Made by a program: the position numbers and the translations under genes | The notes under the pieces: model-generated | What the model saw: the letters and a program-made list of their open reading frames with translations, nothing else | The model's database searches: none | What the model was told of the DNA's origin: nothing | Shown here: piece after piece, positions 17,278 to 26,119 of the stretch | How positions within the stretch are numbered: the first letter of the stretch is position 1 | Layout: the number at the start of each line of letters is the position of its first letter | Source of the DNA: Actinomadura sp. J1-007 | GTDB lineage: Bacteria; Actinomycetota; Actinomycetes; Streptosporangiales; Streptosporangiaceae | Direction of reading: 5' to 3' | Length of the DNA: 64,000 nt | Assembly: GCF_009793335.1 (NCBI RefSeq) | Contig: NZ_WING01000001.1 | Coordinates: 4,960,001 to 5,024,000 of the forward strand

Positions 17278-18830
17278 AGTGACGGCTCTCTGGGCTGGGT
17301 GGCCGGTGGGGCGGCGGCGTGACCGGTGGACGCCCTGGCGCCGGTCCCGCCGCCGTCGGGGCAGGCGTGCGGGGCGTTGAGCGCGGTCATCGCCAGCAGG
17401 GCGACGTCGTCGTCGTTGGAGGCGAAGCCGTCCAGTACGGCGGTGAGGCGGTCCACCAGTTGGGTCGCCGGGTGGGGGAACGCGGTGTTCTCGGGCCCGG
17501 TGCGCAGGGCCGGCGGGGGGAGGGGCGGCCGGTTCAGCAACTCGACGAGGCCGGCTTCGCCGAGCATGGCGCCGGTGCCGTCGGTGTCGGCTTCGATGAG
17601 GCCGTCGGTGTACAGCAGCAGTCCGTCTCCGGGGTCCAGGACGAGGCGGGTGTCGGCGAAGGTGGCTTCCTCCAGCGCGCCGACCAGCATCCCGCCGGTG
17701 ATCCGCGCCGGCTCCGCCCGAAGCCTCTCGCCGTTGTCGGCCGCGCCGCCGTTTCCCGTGCCGCCGTTTCCCGTGCCGCCGGTTCCCGCGCCGTCGTGAA
17801 CGGGGCCGGAGTGGGCGGGGGCGCGCAGGACCATGACGGTGGGGTGGCCGCCGGTGCCCAGGTGGACGGTGAACCCGCCGGTCGGGGCGGGGGTGATGGT
17901 GCCGAAGACCGCGGTGCAGAACCGGCCGCCGTGGGCGGGGTCCAGCAGCAGCGCGGTGTTGAGTTCGGCGAGCACGGCGGCGGGGTCGGGGTCGTGCAGG
18001 GCGGCGGCGCGCAGGGTGTAGCGGATCAGGGAGGTGACCGCGGCGGCCGCGGCGCCCTTGCCGCACACGTCGCCGAGGAAGAACGCCCACCGGTCGGCGC
18101 CGAGCGCGAACACGTCGTAGAAGTCGCCGCCGACCTCGCGGGTCGAGGCGGTCCGGTAGTGGCTGGCCAGCCCCATCCCGGGGATGCGCGGCAGGGCAGG
18201 GGGCAGCAGGGTGCGCTGTAGGGTGCCGGCGAACTCCTCCAGGTCGGCCTTGTCGCGTTCGGCCTGGGCGCGCAGCCGGCGTTCGGTGCGCAGCCTGCTC
18301 AGCGCCGACAGCCGCAGCTCCAGTTGGTCGGCGACCATCGCGGCCAGGTCGCGCAGCATCGCGGTGTCGGCGGCGGTGATGGTCCGGGGCCGGGTGTCCA
18401 GCACGTTGACGGTGCCCAGCCGGTGGCCGTCGGCGGTGATGATCGGCGCGGCGGCATAGAACCGTATCTTCATGTCCCCGGTCACCAGGGGGTTGGCGCG
18501 GGCGAGGGGATCGGTCAAGGCGTCGGGAACGACCAGAGGCTCGTCGTTCAGGATCGCTGAGGCGCACAGCCCGGGGTCGCGGCCGATCTGGGCGACGCCT
18601 GCGAGGCCGTGAACGGCCTTGAACCAGATCCGGTCGGTGTCCACGATCGCCACCGTGGCCATCGGCGTGTCGAACCAGCGGGCCGCCATCGCCGCCACTC
18701 GGTCGAACGCCCCGTCAGGCGGAGTGTCGAGGATGTCGTAGCGGCGCACCGCCTCTACCCGGGCCGCCTCCACTCGGGCCGCCTCTCTCCGGGCCATGTC
18801 CTTGGTGGCACGCGCCGCGCGCGGTTCCAT
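17274..18830 (-). CDS. GAF-domain PP2C (RsbU-type) serine phosphatase
   Basis: About 518 residues. After a helical start containing an EAARV repeat and RRYDILDTPPDGAFDRVA, a GAF domain spans about residues 35-185 (WFDTPMATVAIVDTDRIWFK). Next come a coiled-coil linker and an SpoIIE/RsbU phosphatase domain with EVGGDFYDVF, FFLGDVCGKGAAAA and LLLYTDGLIEADTDG (metal-binding aspartates). It would dephosphorylate a STAS protein and so switch on a sigma factor. A glycine-rich insert in the phosphatase domain is built from a 15-base repeat. The frame is open to 18986; ATG 18830 or 18797 is likely, and neither has a clear ribosome binding site. Confidence 0.9.
   Translation of the reverse strand: MEPRAARATKDMARREAARVEAARVEAVRRYDILDTPPDGAFDRVAAMAARWFDTPMATVAIVDTDRIWFKAVHGLAGVAQIGRDPGLCASAILNDEPLVVPDALTDPLARANPLVTGDMKIRFYAAAPIITADGHRLGTVNVLDTRPRTITAADTAMLRDLAAMVADQLELRLSALSRLRTERRLRAQAERDKADLEEFAGTLQRTLLPPALPRIPGMGLASHYRTASTREVGGDFYDVFALGADRWAFFLGDVCGKGAAAAAVTSLIRYTLRAAALHDPDPAAVLAELNTALLLDPAHGGRFCTAVFGTITPAPTGGFTVHLGTGGHPTVMVLRAPAHSGPVHDGAGTGGTGNGGTGNGGAADNGERLRAEPARITGGMLVGALEEATFADTRLVLDPGDGLLLYTDGLIEADTDGTGAMLGEAGLVELLNRPPLPPPALRTGPENTAFPHPATQLVDRLTAVLDGFASNDDDVALLAMTALNAPHACPDGGGTGARASTGHAAAPPATQPREPSL
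17745..17789. repeat. Three 15-base tandem repeats inside the phosphatase gene
   Basis: GCCGCCGTTTCCCGT occurs twice in a row (17745-17759, 17760-17774), followed by a third copy with two changes. On the coding (minus) strand the array encodes a Gly-Thr-Gly-Asn-Gly type spacer in a variable loop of the PP2C domain. Copy number could vary between strains. Confidence 0.7.
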
Positions 18831-19111
18831 GAAGCGGCAGCACGGACCCGCCGCCGGCCGCCAGCGTCTTCCCGGCCATCTTCCCGCCTCCCTGCGCGGC
18901 TCCCCGCACCGTTCGGCCGTCGGCGCCGCCGCCGGCTGGCTCCCCCGACCGTCCCGGATGCGCCGGACGTACCTTGTCTTCGTCAACGCCGGCGCGTCCG
19001 TCCCTCCACGGTTGCCTGAGGGAAGCCGTTCAAACAGCCATGGGGACCACGAGCCCGGCGGGACGGTTCACGGAGGCCGGGCCCGTCACCGGGCGGGATC
19101 GTTTCGGCCGG

Positions 19112-19282
19112 TCACCACCGGTACCAGCGGCGACGGCGGCCCCCGCCCTCGGCGGTCCGGAAGACGAAGCCCAGCGCCCACAGGACCAGGACCGCGATCG
19201 CGATCCACCAGAGGAGCTTGAGAGCGAACCCGGCCCCGATCAAGATCACGATCAGCAGCAGAACCAGCAGCAAGGGAACCAT
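19112..19282 (-). CDS. Very small hydrophobic membrane protein
   Basis: A 56-residue protein beginning MVPLLLVLLLIVILIGAGF, with a second hydrophobic run (LLWWIAIAVLVLWALGFVF) and a short basic tail ending RRRRWYRW. GGAGG stands seven bases before the ATG. Proteins of this exact style (annotated only as hydrophobic or DUF5670-like proteins) are widespread in actinomycetes and often stress-associated, which suits the adjoining partner-switching genes. Function unknown. Confidence 0.7.
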   Translation of the reverse strand: MVPLLLVLLLIVILIGAGFALKLLWWIAIAVLVLWALGFVFRTAEGGGRRRRWYRW

Positions 19283-19538
19283 GTGTGCACCTCCAGCCCG
19301 CCTCTACCCTGCCTTTACCTGTTCATGCCCGCCGCCGCGCGGGCCCACGTCACCGCGGGTCGAACGCTCTGCGGCACCACGGCGGCGGCCGCGCGCGGCC
19401 GATGGGCGGGCGGCCGGTCCGTGCGCGCTGCCGCGACGGACCGATCATCATGTGCGGCCGGGGTTAGGATCGGGGACCGCAGGCGCCGTCACCGGGCTGC
19501 CGTCCGCTGCACCGCGCAGTGGCCGAGAGGGGGTCCCG

Positions 19539-19856
19539 ATGGGTGGGTTGCAGTTGCAGCCGCTGACCGAACTGGTCGGCGTGCGAGCGGTCGGCGAGGT
19601 GAACATCACCAACCGGACCGCGTGGGAAGGCACCCTCGCCGAACTGCCCTCCACACCGTCCGACCCGCCTGTGGTGCATCTGGAGTTGGCCGAGCTCACC
19701 AGTGTGGACGCCGGAGGCGCCGCGGCCGTCGCGGCGGTGGCGCAACGCCTGGCCCCTGAGGGCCGGGTGGTCCTGCACGATCCGCCGCGCGCGCTGACCC
19801 GGATCCTGGAAGTACTCTGGCCGGGTACCGCGGGGATCGAGGTGTCCTCATCATGA
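19539..19856 (+). CDS. STAS-like protein without the usual phospho-serine
   Basis: A 105-residue protein with the STAS secondary-structure order: ELVGVRAVGEVNITNRTAWE, then VVHLELAELTSVDAGGAAAV. In the second block the usual DSSG of anti-anti-sigma factors is DAGG, so the phosphorylatable serine is missing. It may be constitutively active or bind differently. It overlaps the MEDS-HATPase gene by 4 bases (ATGA), so the two are almost certainly functional partners. Confidence 0.78.
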   Translation: MGGLQLQPLTELVGVRAVGEVNITNRTAWEGTLAELPSTPSDPPVVHLELAELTSVDAGGAAAVAAVAQRLAPEGRVVLHDPPRALTRILEVLWPGTAGIEVSSS

Positions 19857-20845
19857 CCGCTTCCGACCACACCCGAACGGGCCGGACCGGCGGCGCCTCC
19901 ACCGAGCCGTTCTGGCATCCGGCGCTGTTCTACCGGGGAGAGAGCCAGTACCTGGCCGGCACCGTGCCGTTCGTCCGCGAAGGCGTGCGCGCCGGCGAGC
20001 CGGTGGCCGTCGCGGTCCCCGCGTCCCGTCTGGAACTGCTGCGCACGGCCCTGGACCGTGAACTGGGCGCCGACCTGGAGCAGGTGCGGCTGCTGGACAT
20101 GGCCCGCGCCGGCCGCAACCCCGGCCGCATCATCCCCGGCGTCCTGCGCGCGTTCGCCGACCGCCACCCCCGCCGCCGGGTCCGGATCATCGGCGAACCG
20201 ATCTGGCCGGGCCGCTCCGGCAGCGAGTACCCCGCCTGCGCCCAGCACGAAGCGCTGATCAACAACGCCTTCACCGGCCGAATGGTGTCGATCCTGTGCC
20301 CCTACGACGCCGACGGCCTGCCCGAGCAGGTCCTGGCCGACGCCGCCCGCACCCACCCCGTTCTCATCGACACCGACGCGGGCGGCGGCACGGGCGAGGG
20401 CGGGCGACCCAGCGACCGGTACGCGCCCGACGCGGTCGTGGACACCTACAATCTCCCGCTGCCCGAACCCGACCGCGCCAGCGTCGTGACCTTCGACCGC
20501 GACACCCTCGGCCGGCCCCGCTCCCTGGCCGTCCAGCACGCCACCACCGCCGGACTACCGCAGGACCGGGTCCTGGACCTCGAGCTGGCCGTCACCGAGC
20601 TGATCACCAACTCCATCGTCCACGGCGGCGGCACCGGCACCCTGCGCCTGTGGAACGACGAAGGCTTCATCGTCTGCGACGTCCGCGACCGCGGCCACAT
20701 CACCGATCCCCTCGCCGGCCGCCGCCCCGTCGACCCCGCCACCCCGGGCGGGCGGGGCCTGCTGCTGATCAACCACCTGGCCGACCTCGTCCGCGTCCAC
20801 ACCACCCCGGACGGCACCACCATCCGCATCTACTTCGTTCTGTGA
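19853..20845 (+). CDS. MEDS-domain sensor fused to RsbW-like HATPase (anti-sigma regulatory factor)
   Basis: A 330-residue fusion. The first 175 residues form a MEDS (methanogen/methylotroph, DcmR sensory) domain: HPALFYRGESQYLAGTVPFV and VRIIGEPIWPGR. The last 130 residues are a GHKL ATPase of the RsbW/SpoIIAB type with the N box LAVTELITNSIVHGGG, DRGHITDP and GGRGLLLINHLADLV. This arrangement is common in streptomycetes and relatives. It would bind or phosphorylate the STAS partner encoded just upstream in response to a signal read by the MEDS domain. No sigma factor gene lies in the window. Confidence 0.87.
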   Translation: MTASDHTRTGRTGGASTEPFWHPALFYRGESQYLAGTVPFVREGVRAGEPVAVAVPASRLELLRTALDRELGADLEQVRLLDMARAGRNPGRIIPGVLRAFADRHPRRRVRIIGEPIWPGRSGSEYPACAQHEALINNAFTGRMVSILCPYDADGLPEQVLADAARTHPVLIDTDAGGGTGEGGRPSDRYAPDAVVDTYNLPLPEPDRASVVTFDRDTLGRPRSLAVQHATTAGLPQDRVLDLELAVTELITNSIVHGGGTGTLRLWNDEGFIVCDVRDRGHITDPLAGRRPVDPATPGGRGLLLINHLADLVRVHTTPDGTTIRIYFVL

Positions 20846-20925
20846 TCCAGATCCAGGGGCAGGCGGCTGTTCAAGGGCCGGGCCCGTCGCTGTCGTCGTC
20901 CGCGCGACGGCAGTAGAGGGGGGAC

Positions 20926-21288
20926 TCACAGACGCGGGTCCGGGCCCTCGCTGACACCCCACGTCTCCGCGAACCGTCCGCCGTCGATGCGGAAGATCTC
21001 GATCAGCATGGGACGCACGTCGCCGTCCAGGCCGGCGATCCCCTCGACGGACGAGCGGACGGCGACCTTGTCGCCGTCAACAAGAACGTCGTCGGCCACA
21101 ACACGCATGTCCGGAAACTGGGCGACGATCGTTCGCCAGGCCTCCTTGCCCGCTTCGAACCCGATGGCGCCGAGCGGATGGTTGAGGAAACCGGGGGTGA
21201 ACAGATCGGCGGCCTGGTCGAACTGCCGGGTGTTGAAGCACTCGTGCATCCGCCGCACCAAAGTGTTCGCCTCCTCGCGTGTGGTCAT
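20926..21288 (-). CDS. SnoaL-like / ester cyclase family protein
   Basis: A 120-residue NTF2-fold protein: MHECFNTRQFDQAADLFTPG, FLNHPLGAIG, AWRTIVAQFPDMRVVADDVL and the C-terminal FAETWGVSEGPDPRL. This is the SnoaL-like polyketide-cyclase family whose members mostly have no assigned reaction. The ATG at 21288 is chosen over a GTG at 21294 because AGGGGA is eight bases before it. It is divergent from a TetR regulator, its likely repressor. Confidence 0.8.
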   Translation of the reverse strand: MTTREEANTLVRRMHECFNTRQFDQAADLFTPGFLNHPLGAIGFEAGKEAWRTIVAQFPDMRVVADDVLVDGDKVAVRSSVEGIAGLDGDVRPMLIEIFRIDGGRFAETWGVSEGPDPRL

Positions 21289-21403
21289 CGGCACGATCCC
21301 CTTCGGCTGCTGGGCGTGGTGAACGACGCGAGACGATAAGCGGTGCGCCGCCCCGTTTCCGCGCCAGCATACGGGGCGCCACCCCGGTTAAGCTAGAGGC
21401 GAG

Positions 21404-22027
21404 ATGTCCGACCGACCGCCTGATCGCAATCCAGCGAAGACCCCAGCAGCCCTCCGGAGTGGCCGGGAGCTGCGGGCCGACGCACGCCGCAACCGTGAGC
21501 GAGTGCTGCGGACCGCGCAGCGACTGTTCGCGGCGCAGGGCCTTGACGTCTCGCTCGACGAGATCGCCCGCCGGGCGGGTGTCGGCCCCGGGACCGTCCA
21601 CCGACACTTCCCCACCAAGCAAGCGCTCTACCTCGCCGTCGCGATCGATCAGCTCAGGCACCTGGTGGCGGAGGGGGAGGCGCTCACCGGCACCGACGAT
21701 CCGGCTGCCCTGTTCACACTGCTGGCGCGGATGATGGCGTCCGGCGCGGAGAACGCAACGGTCAAGAGCGCGCTCACGGCCGCCGAGTTCGACCTGCGCA
21801 GCGCCGCTCCGGACGTCGCGGCAGACCTCACGCACCAGGTCGCGGGCCTGCTCGATCGGGCCCACTCGGCCGGCGTCGTACGCCACGACCTCACGGTCGA
21901 CGAGGTGATGGCACTCGTCGCCGGCGCCTTCGCAGCGATCCGCCACGCCGACGCGGAGACCAGCCGCGAACGCTCAGCACACATCGCCCAGCTCATCCTC
22001 GACGGACTGCGCCCCCAGCCCCGCTAG
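21404..22027 (+). CDS. TetR family transcriptional regulator
   Basis: A 207-residue regulator with an N-terminal helix-turn-helix at about residues 28-75: NRERVLRTAQRLFAAQGLDV, LDEIARRAGVGPGTVHRHFP and TKQALYLAVA. The C-terminal domain resembles the SbtR/TetR_C_33 group. It sits back to back with the SnoaL-like gene (about 115 bases between starts), so local control of that gene is likely. Confidence 0.9.
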   Translation: MSDRPPDRNPAKTPAALRSGRELRADARRNRERVLRTAQRLFAAQGLDVSLDEIARRAGVGPGTVHRHFPTKQALYLAVAIDQLRHLVAEGEALTGTDDPAALFTLLARMMASGAENATVKSALTAAEFDLRSAAPDVAADLTHQVAGLLDRAHSAGVVRHDLTVDEVMALVAGAFAAIRHADAETSRERSAHIAQLILDGLRPQPR

Positions 22028-22109
22028 CCGCAACCGCGGCCTATCCGCTGTTCATCCATCCGCACCACCTGGCCTGGTCCGAGCCATCCTCTGCCTGCGT
22101 CTGATCAGC

Positions 22110-22805
22110 TCAAAACGAAGATGAAGAAGGCTCGACGCTCTTGCGCGTCCTGATGGCGAATACGGCGGGGGTTGGTTCGCCGCTTTCGGAGAACCGTTCT
22201 GGTGTCAGCCCAGCGTCCAAGAAGGCGTGCAGTAGTTCGGGGAGCGGACGGTGTGTGGCGCCGACTTTGGCGCGCACGCCTTGGTCGGTCCAGGACGCCT
22301 TGGTCCAGTGGCCGTCGAGGTAGCCGGGACGGATCACCACTGCGTCGGGGTCGCCGCGGTCGGCGAATCCGCCGCAGAAGCAGGGGTGGACGCCGACGTG
22401 CACGAACGTCCCTCCAGGGCGCAGGACTCTGGCCGCCTCGCGTAGCACCTGCGGGTAGGCGGGCATGTCGGTATGGACCATCATCGCGATGACCGCGGGC
22501 AGCGAGTCGTCCCGGACCGGCAGTCGCCCGGCGTCGGCCTGTGCGACGGGAAGGCGGCCGCGGGCGTGCCGCAGCATTCCGGCGGACAGGTCGACGCCGA
22601 TGGGAGTCCATCCCAGTTCGCGGACCCGGGCGGCGTGGACGCCGGTGCCGCACCCGATCTCCAAGCAGGTCCCGCTGCCCTCGCCGAGGAGGCCGCGCAG
22701 GACACCGTCGAGACCGAGGGGGTCACCGTCCCGGGCCCCGGCTGCCCCGAGGAATTGCTGTTCGTACCAGTCCGCGATCTCGTCGTATGCCGCAGTCGGC
22801 GCCAT
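22110..22805 (-). CDS. Class I SAM-dependent methyltransferase
   Basis: A 231-residue methyltransferase. Motif I is LEIGCGTGVHAARVRELGW (about 47-65), followed by the acidic loop IGVDLSAGMLRHARGRL and motif IV-V region VIAMMVHTDMP and EAARVLRPGGTFVHVG (type 11 methyltransferase fold). GGAGGAG stands seven bases upstream of the ATG at 22805. Substrate unknown; no neighbour gives a hint. Confidence 0.85.
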   Translation of the reverse strand: MAPTAAYDEIADWYEQQFLGAAGARDGDPLGLDGVLRGLLGEGSGTCLEIGCGTGVHAARVRELGWTPIGVDLSAGMLRHARGRLPVAQADAGRLPVRDDSLPAVIAMMVHTDMPAYPQVLREAARVLRPGGTFVHVGVHPCFCGGFADRGDPDAVVIRPGYLDGHWTKASWTDQGVRAKVGATHRPLPELLHAFLDAGLTPERFSESGEPTPAVFAIRTRKSVEPSSSSF

Positions 22806-23455
22806 CGCCCCACTCCTCCGTGACAGTTCGTCGACCCTTCGGAGATGTCTGGCCTTCGACCCTAACTTCGATGTGACCGTAACCCGAGGAGTCAGCTATC
22901 GGCGGATTCATGTGGTGGACCTCCACCCCCCAATTCCGGACGCACCCTGTCCCTTTACGTCCGATCGAGCTCCGCCGGCAGCACCTCATAGTCGGGATTC
23001 GCAAACGCCTCTAGGGCCGATGTCATCACCGCGACGACACTCTGACCGGCGGGGCCAACTCCATGCGGGGTAACCGCCACTCGCAGCAGGCGTCGGTGGC
23101 GTCGCCGTGCGGGCTGGATCGGGCCGCCGACGGCCTGCTGGAAACCGTCAGCGGGCTGAACGGCACAGCCGCACCCACCACCGTTCGCAGGTGAGGCCCG
23201 CGCCGAGGGAGTCTTCGTTTCGGCGCCGACCCGTTGCGGTGCCGAGGTCGCATCGGGGTAGCGGTGCGGGTGGGGTGGCGGGGCCGTGACAGGGGGCTGG
23301 CTTGTGCCGCGATCACGTCAAGGCGATCCGGGGGTCCTGCGGCCGAGAAGGCACCCTGTCGTGACGGTAAGCAGTAGGTCGGTCGCACAGGGTAGGAGTC
23401 GGCTCGCGGTGAGGCGGAACGACCACCTCGCTCGCACGCGGAAAGAGGTTCTGCA
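22806..23455. other. Long stretch without a supportable gene
   Basis: About 650 bases between the methyltransferase and the next operon. Short open frames on both strands lack family features and ribosome binding sites. A 14-base near-palindrome (GGTGGACCTCCACC near 22914) is present. On the minus strand a short frame ends near 22972 with residues NPDYEVLPAELDRT, perhaps the remnant of a larger gene. Base composition is lower in GC than the flanking left half. Nothing else is supportable. Confidence 0.4.
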
Positions 23456-23557
23456 ATGAACCGGCGGATCAGGGTGTACGAGCCGTCGGGGATGGCGGCG
23501 GGTGATTCCTTCGTCCTCCGGCGCGGCCCGTGGCGTCACGCGGGCGCACTGAACTAG
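23456..23557 (+). CDS. Possible small peptide upstream of the 23.6-25.9 kb operon
   Basis: A 33-codon frame beginning MNRRIRVYEPSGMAAGD, preceded by GAAAGAGG about seven bases before the ATG and ending 75 bases before the next gene. It could be a leader peptide or an unconnected small protein. Evidence is limited to the start signal and position. Confidence 0.3.
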   Translation: MNRRIRVYEPSGMAAGDSFVLRRGPWRHAGALN

Positions 23558-23632
23558 ATCGACTTCTCGAACACGCCCTTGGCACACCCGGCGAATCATT
23601 CGGCTTCGCGGCACAAGGAGGCTCTGTAGGTC

Positions 23633-24721
23633 ATGGCCGGAAACAGCACAGAGAACACGGTGGGCACCGCATATATCGGCGACGTGTTCATGCGTCACCC
23701 GCTGACCACGCAGAACCAGCAGGAGCTCGAACTCGACGCCAAGGCCGGGGCCATCCTGCGGCGGAACGAGGAAAGGGGTGTGCTGAAGAGGACCCCCAAG
23801 GACGGAAAAGAGGAGATCTGCCCTGTCGGATTCTCTTTGAACGAGAAGTGGTACGGGCGGGTTCCCGCAAGAGAGCAGACGGCACACGAGCGCGGATGGT
23901 ACGCCTACCTGAATGTGGGTGTACCACTCATCGAAGAGCGCAGCGACATCGAGCAGCCCCCTCCCGACCTGATCTCCAAGCAGACGTACATCAACGGAAC
24001 CGACCCCATCAAAGTCACCGTGACCGACACCGTCGAATTCGAGATCTCGAACACCATCAGCTGGTCGCTGGCGGGTGAGGTGAAGCTGACGTTCGGGGCG
24101 AGGACCAGCACGGCGCTCCAGCAGCAGTTGGCGAAGAGCATGGCGATGAAGCAGCATCAGAAAAGTACCCAGCTCAGCAGCAAGGACCGCTTGGGCGGCG
24201 ACTCGGAGTCCCAGACGGAGATGACGAGTACGACAACGGCCACGGGTTCCGCCACGGGCACGGGAGAGCTGTGGGGAGACCTGATGCTGGGGATCACCGG
24301 TTCCATCAGCGGTTCGCTGACCACCGCGTGGAAGCACCAGTCCTCGGTCAGTGTGGAGATCAGCAGCCGGGTCGACGTGCTGGCCACGACGCGACGTCAG
24401 GTGCGGACGTTCGACTACCAGATCCCCATCACCTTCGGCGGGTGGGTCGCCTTGTACTACGACCAGCCGGTGAGAATTCCGGACGACACCCCGCAGGACA
24501 AGGAGCCGGAATACTCGCACGTGATCGCATGGAAACTCGGCGAGCGTTCCAAGGACAACGGCAACTTCGACCTGGCCGACGAAGGCAAGCGATTCATGCA
24601 GAAGGGGATCGCCGAGATGGTCGCCGTCCGCACCGGGGAGCACCGGGTCTTCCAACCCGAGAAACTGGATTTCCCGGAGAGTAAGGAGCGTCCCCAGAAG
24701 GAGCAGTCTCACCAGGAATGA
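23633..24721 (+). CDS. Uncharacterised beta-rich protein, possibly aerolysin/ETX-MTX2-like
   Basis: A 362-residue protein with no signal peptide or membrane helix. The central part (about 125-280) alternates polar and hydrophobic residues in long strands: IKVTVTDTVEFEISNTISWS, a Ser/Thr-rich segment (about 190-215), SVSVEISSRVDVLATTRR, and DYQIPITFGGWVALYYDQPV. That pattern, a Ser/Thr-rich amphipathic strand pair between long twisted strands, is typical of aerolysin-fold pore-forming proteins of the ETX/MTX2 group. No diagnostic motif proves it. The gene is clearly lower in GC than the flanks and has a good AAGGAGG-type site upstream. It is followed after 35 bases by a beta-propeller gene in the same operon. 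Confidence 0.45.
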   Translation: MAGNSTENTVGTAYIGDVFMRHPLTTQNQQELELDAKAGAILRRNEERGVLKRTPKDGKEEICPVGFSLNEKWYGRVPAREQTAHERGWYAYLNVGVPLIEERSDIEQPPPDLISKQTYINGTDPIKVTVTDTVEFEISNTISWSLAGEVKLTFGARTSTALQQQLAKSMAMKQHQKSTQLSSKDRLGGDSESQTEMTSTTTATGSATGTGELWGDLMLGITGSISGSLTTAWKHQSSVSVEISSRVDVLATTRRQVRTFDYQIPITFGGWVALYYDQPVRIPDDTPQDKEPEYSHVIAWKLGERSKDNGNFDLADEGKRFMQKGIAEMVAVRTGEHRVFQPEKLDFPESKERPQKEQSHQE

Positions 24722-24756
24722 CGCCACGCCCACCGCAAGGACCAGGAGGGAAGTTC

Positions 24757-25977
24757 ATGTCTTTCGGAAACATCTTCGACAGCGGCGGACAAGGGGCCGA
24801 TTCCGCCAAGAAGTCCGCTGACGCGCTCAAGGAAGGCACGCCCGGGGCCGACCAGAAAGCTCCCGGCGCCAAGGACGTCCCGAAGAACGTGCGCGACATG
24901 GAGCGCGAACGCGACCCGTGGCTGGTGCGCCAGACGGCGCACGGGGCGCTCGACGTCATAGGTTTCCTCGGCCCCCTCCTCCAGAAGTTCAGTGACGTGT
25001 CCGCCGCCCAGAAAGAGGTTTCCCAGAATCCTCAGTCGACATCCGACATGGCATCGTCGGCCAGGGACAAGGCGTTGGAGAAGGTGCAGGTGAAGATCAG
25101 CGACGAAGACCTGCCGAGCATGGGCGACGAAGAGCAGAAGAGGTTGAAAGAGGCTTACGAACGGAGCAAGGGCAGCCTGGTGATAGCCGACGAGTTGGGC
25201 CAGGCGGAAGGCCTCGCGGTGGACCCCTCGCGCAACAGGGCCTACGTCGCCGACCGGACCGGCAAACGGCTGTGGGAGGTGGACCTCGCCTCCGGCGCCA
25301 AGCGCGTGGTCGCCGGCGCCCTGGGCCTCACCCCCAACGATGTGGCGCTGGACGGTACGGGCACGGCGGTCTACGTCGCCGACTGGGACGGCGACAAACT
25401 GCTGAAGGTGCCCCTGCCCCACGGCGACCCGACCGCCGTCGCCGTGGTGGACGGCCAGTATGGCGTCGCCATGGACGGGCCGCGCAAGGCCTACGTCGCC
25501 GACGGGTGGGGCGATCACCTGTACGAGATCGACCTGCCGGAACAACCGCCCCAGCCGCCCCCCGCCGGAGTGCGGGTCACTCAAGACCCGGTGGTCAACG
25601 CCTCTGGGGTGGCGCTGGACGGGCACGACAAGGCGTACCTCGGCCAGTACGACGGCGAGAACCTGTACGAGGTCGCCCTGACCGGCGAGCACCGCGGCAA
25701 GCCCCGCCTGGTGGCCAACATCCCCGGGGCGTACACGGTCCGCGTAGAGCTGGACGGCGCGGGCAACGCCTACGTCGCCGACCAGAAACGCGGGCGCCTG
25801 TACAAGGTCGACCTGGCCGACGGCGCGTACCATGCGGTGGCCACCGGCCTCGGCAAGCCCAACGGCGTCGCGCTGGACGCCCGCAACGGCCACATCTACG
25901 TCTGCAACCAGGAAGGCCAGCTGTGGCGGATCTCCCACGTGCTGCCCAAGGCCGAGGCGACGCCCCAGCGGTCCTAG
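24757..25977 (+). CDS. NHL/SMP-30-type beta-propeller protein
   Basis: A 406-residue protein. Residues 1-135 are polar and helical. Residues 140-395 contain about six repeats of the form GLAVDPSRNRAYVADRTGKRLWEVDL, each with a V-A-[LM]-D-G core and an AYVAD strand, as in NHL or SMP-30-like propellers. There is no signal peptide. The ATG at 24757 is taken because AGGAGGG precedes it by eight bases; an earlier ATG at 24718 overlaps the upstream stop but lacks such a site. Together with the preceding gene it may form a toxin-like or surface-associated two-protein unit; this is inference from adjacency. Confidence 0.75.
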   Translation: MSFGNIFDSGGQGADSAKKSADALKEGTPGADQKAPGAKDVPKNVRDMERERDPWLVRQTAHGALDVIGFLGPLLQKFSDVSAAQKEVSQNPQSTSDMASSARDKALEKVQVKISDEDLPSMGDEEQKRLKEAYERSKGSLVIADELGQAEGLAVDPSRNRAYVADRTGKRLWEVDLASGAKRVVAGALGLTPNDVALDGTGTAVYVADWDGDKLLKVPLPHGDPTAVAVVDGQYGVAMDGPRKAYVADGWGDHLYEIDLPEQPPQPPPAGVRVTQDPVVNASGVALDGHDKAYLGQYDGENLYEVALTGEHRGKPRLVANIPGAYTVRVELDGAGNAYVADQKRGRLYKVDLADGAYHAVATGLGKPNGVALDARNGHIYVCNQEGQLWRISHVLPKAEATPQRS

Positions 25978-26050
25978 CGCTGGACGTCCGCCCCTCCACC
26001 GCTCGCCGGTTCCTGGCCACCCAGCTCGACGCCCTGAACGCCGGCGTCAC

Positions 26051-26070
26051 CCCATCAAAAGGCTGATGGG
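26051..26070. terminator. Short hairpin between convergent genes
   Basis: CCCATCA and TGATGGG form a perfect 7-base stem around a 6-base loop in the gap between the propeller gene and the PucR-like regulator. No T tract follows on the plus strand. It is a weak terminator candidate. Confidence 0.35.
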
Positions 26071-26119
26071 CGCCGAGCGCGTTGGACTGGCGCCCCGTGC
26101 GGTTCGCCGTTGGGGGCGC

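Noticed and set aside
25272..26066. A 264-codon frame whose end reads RRFLATQLDALNAGVTPSKG
   Set aside because: Most of it is antisense-like shadow of the beta-propeller gene. The tail after 25977 could be a degraded fragment, but nothing supports translation.
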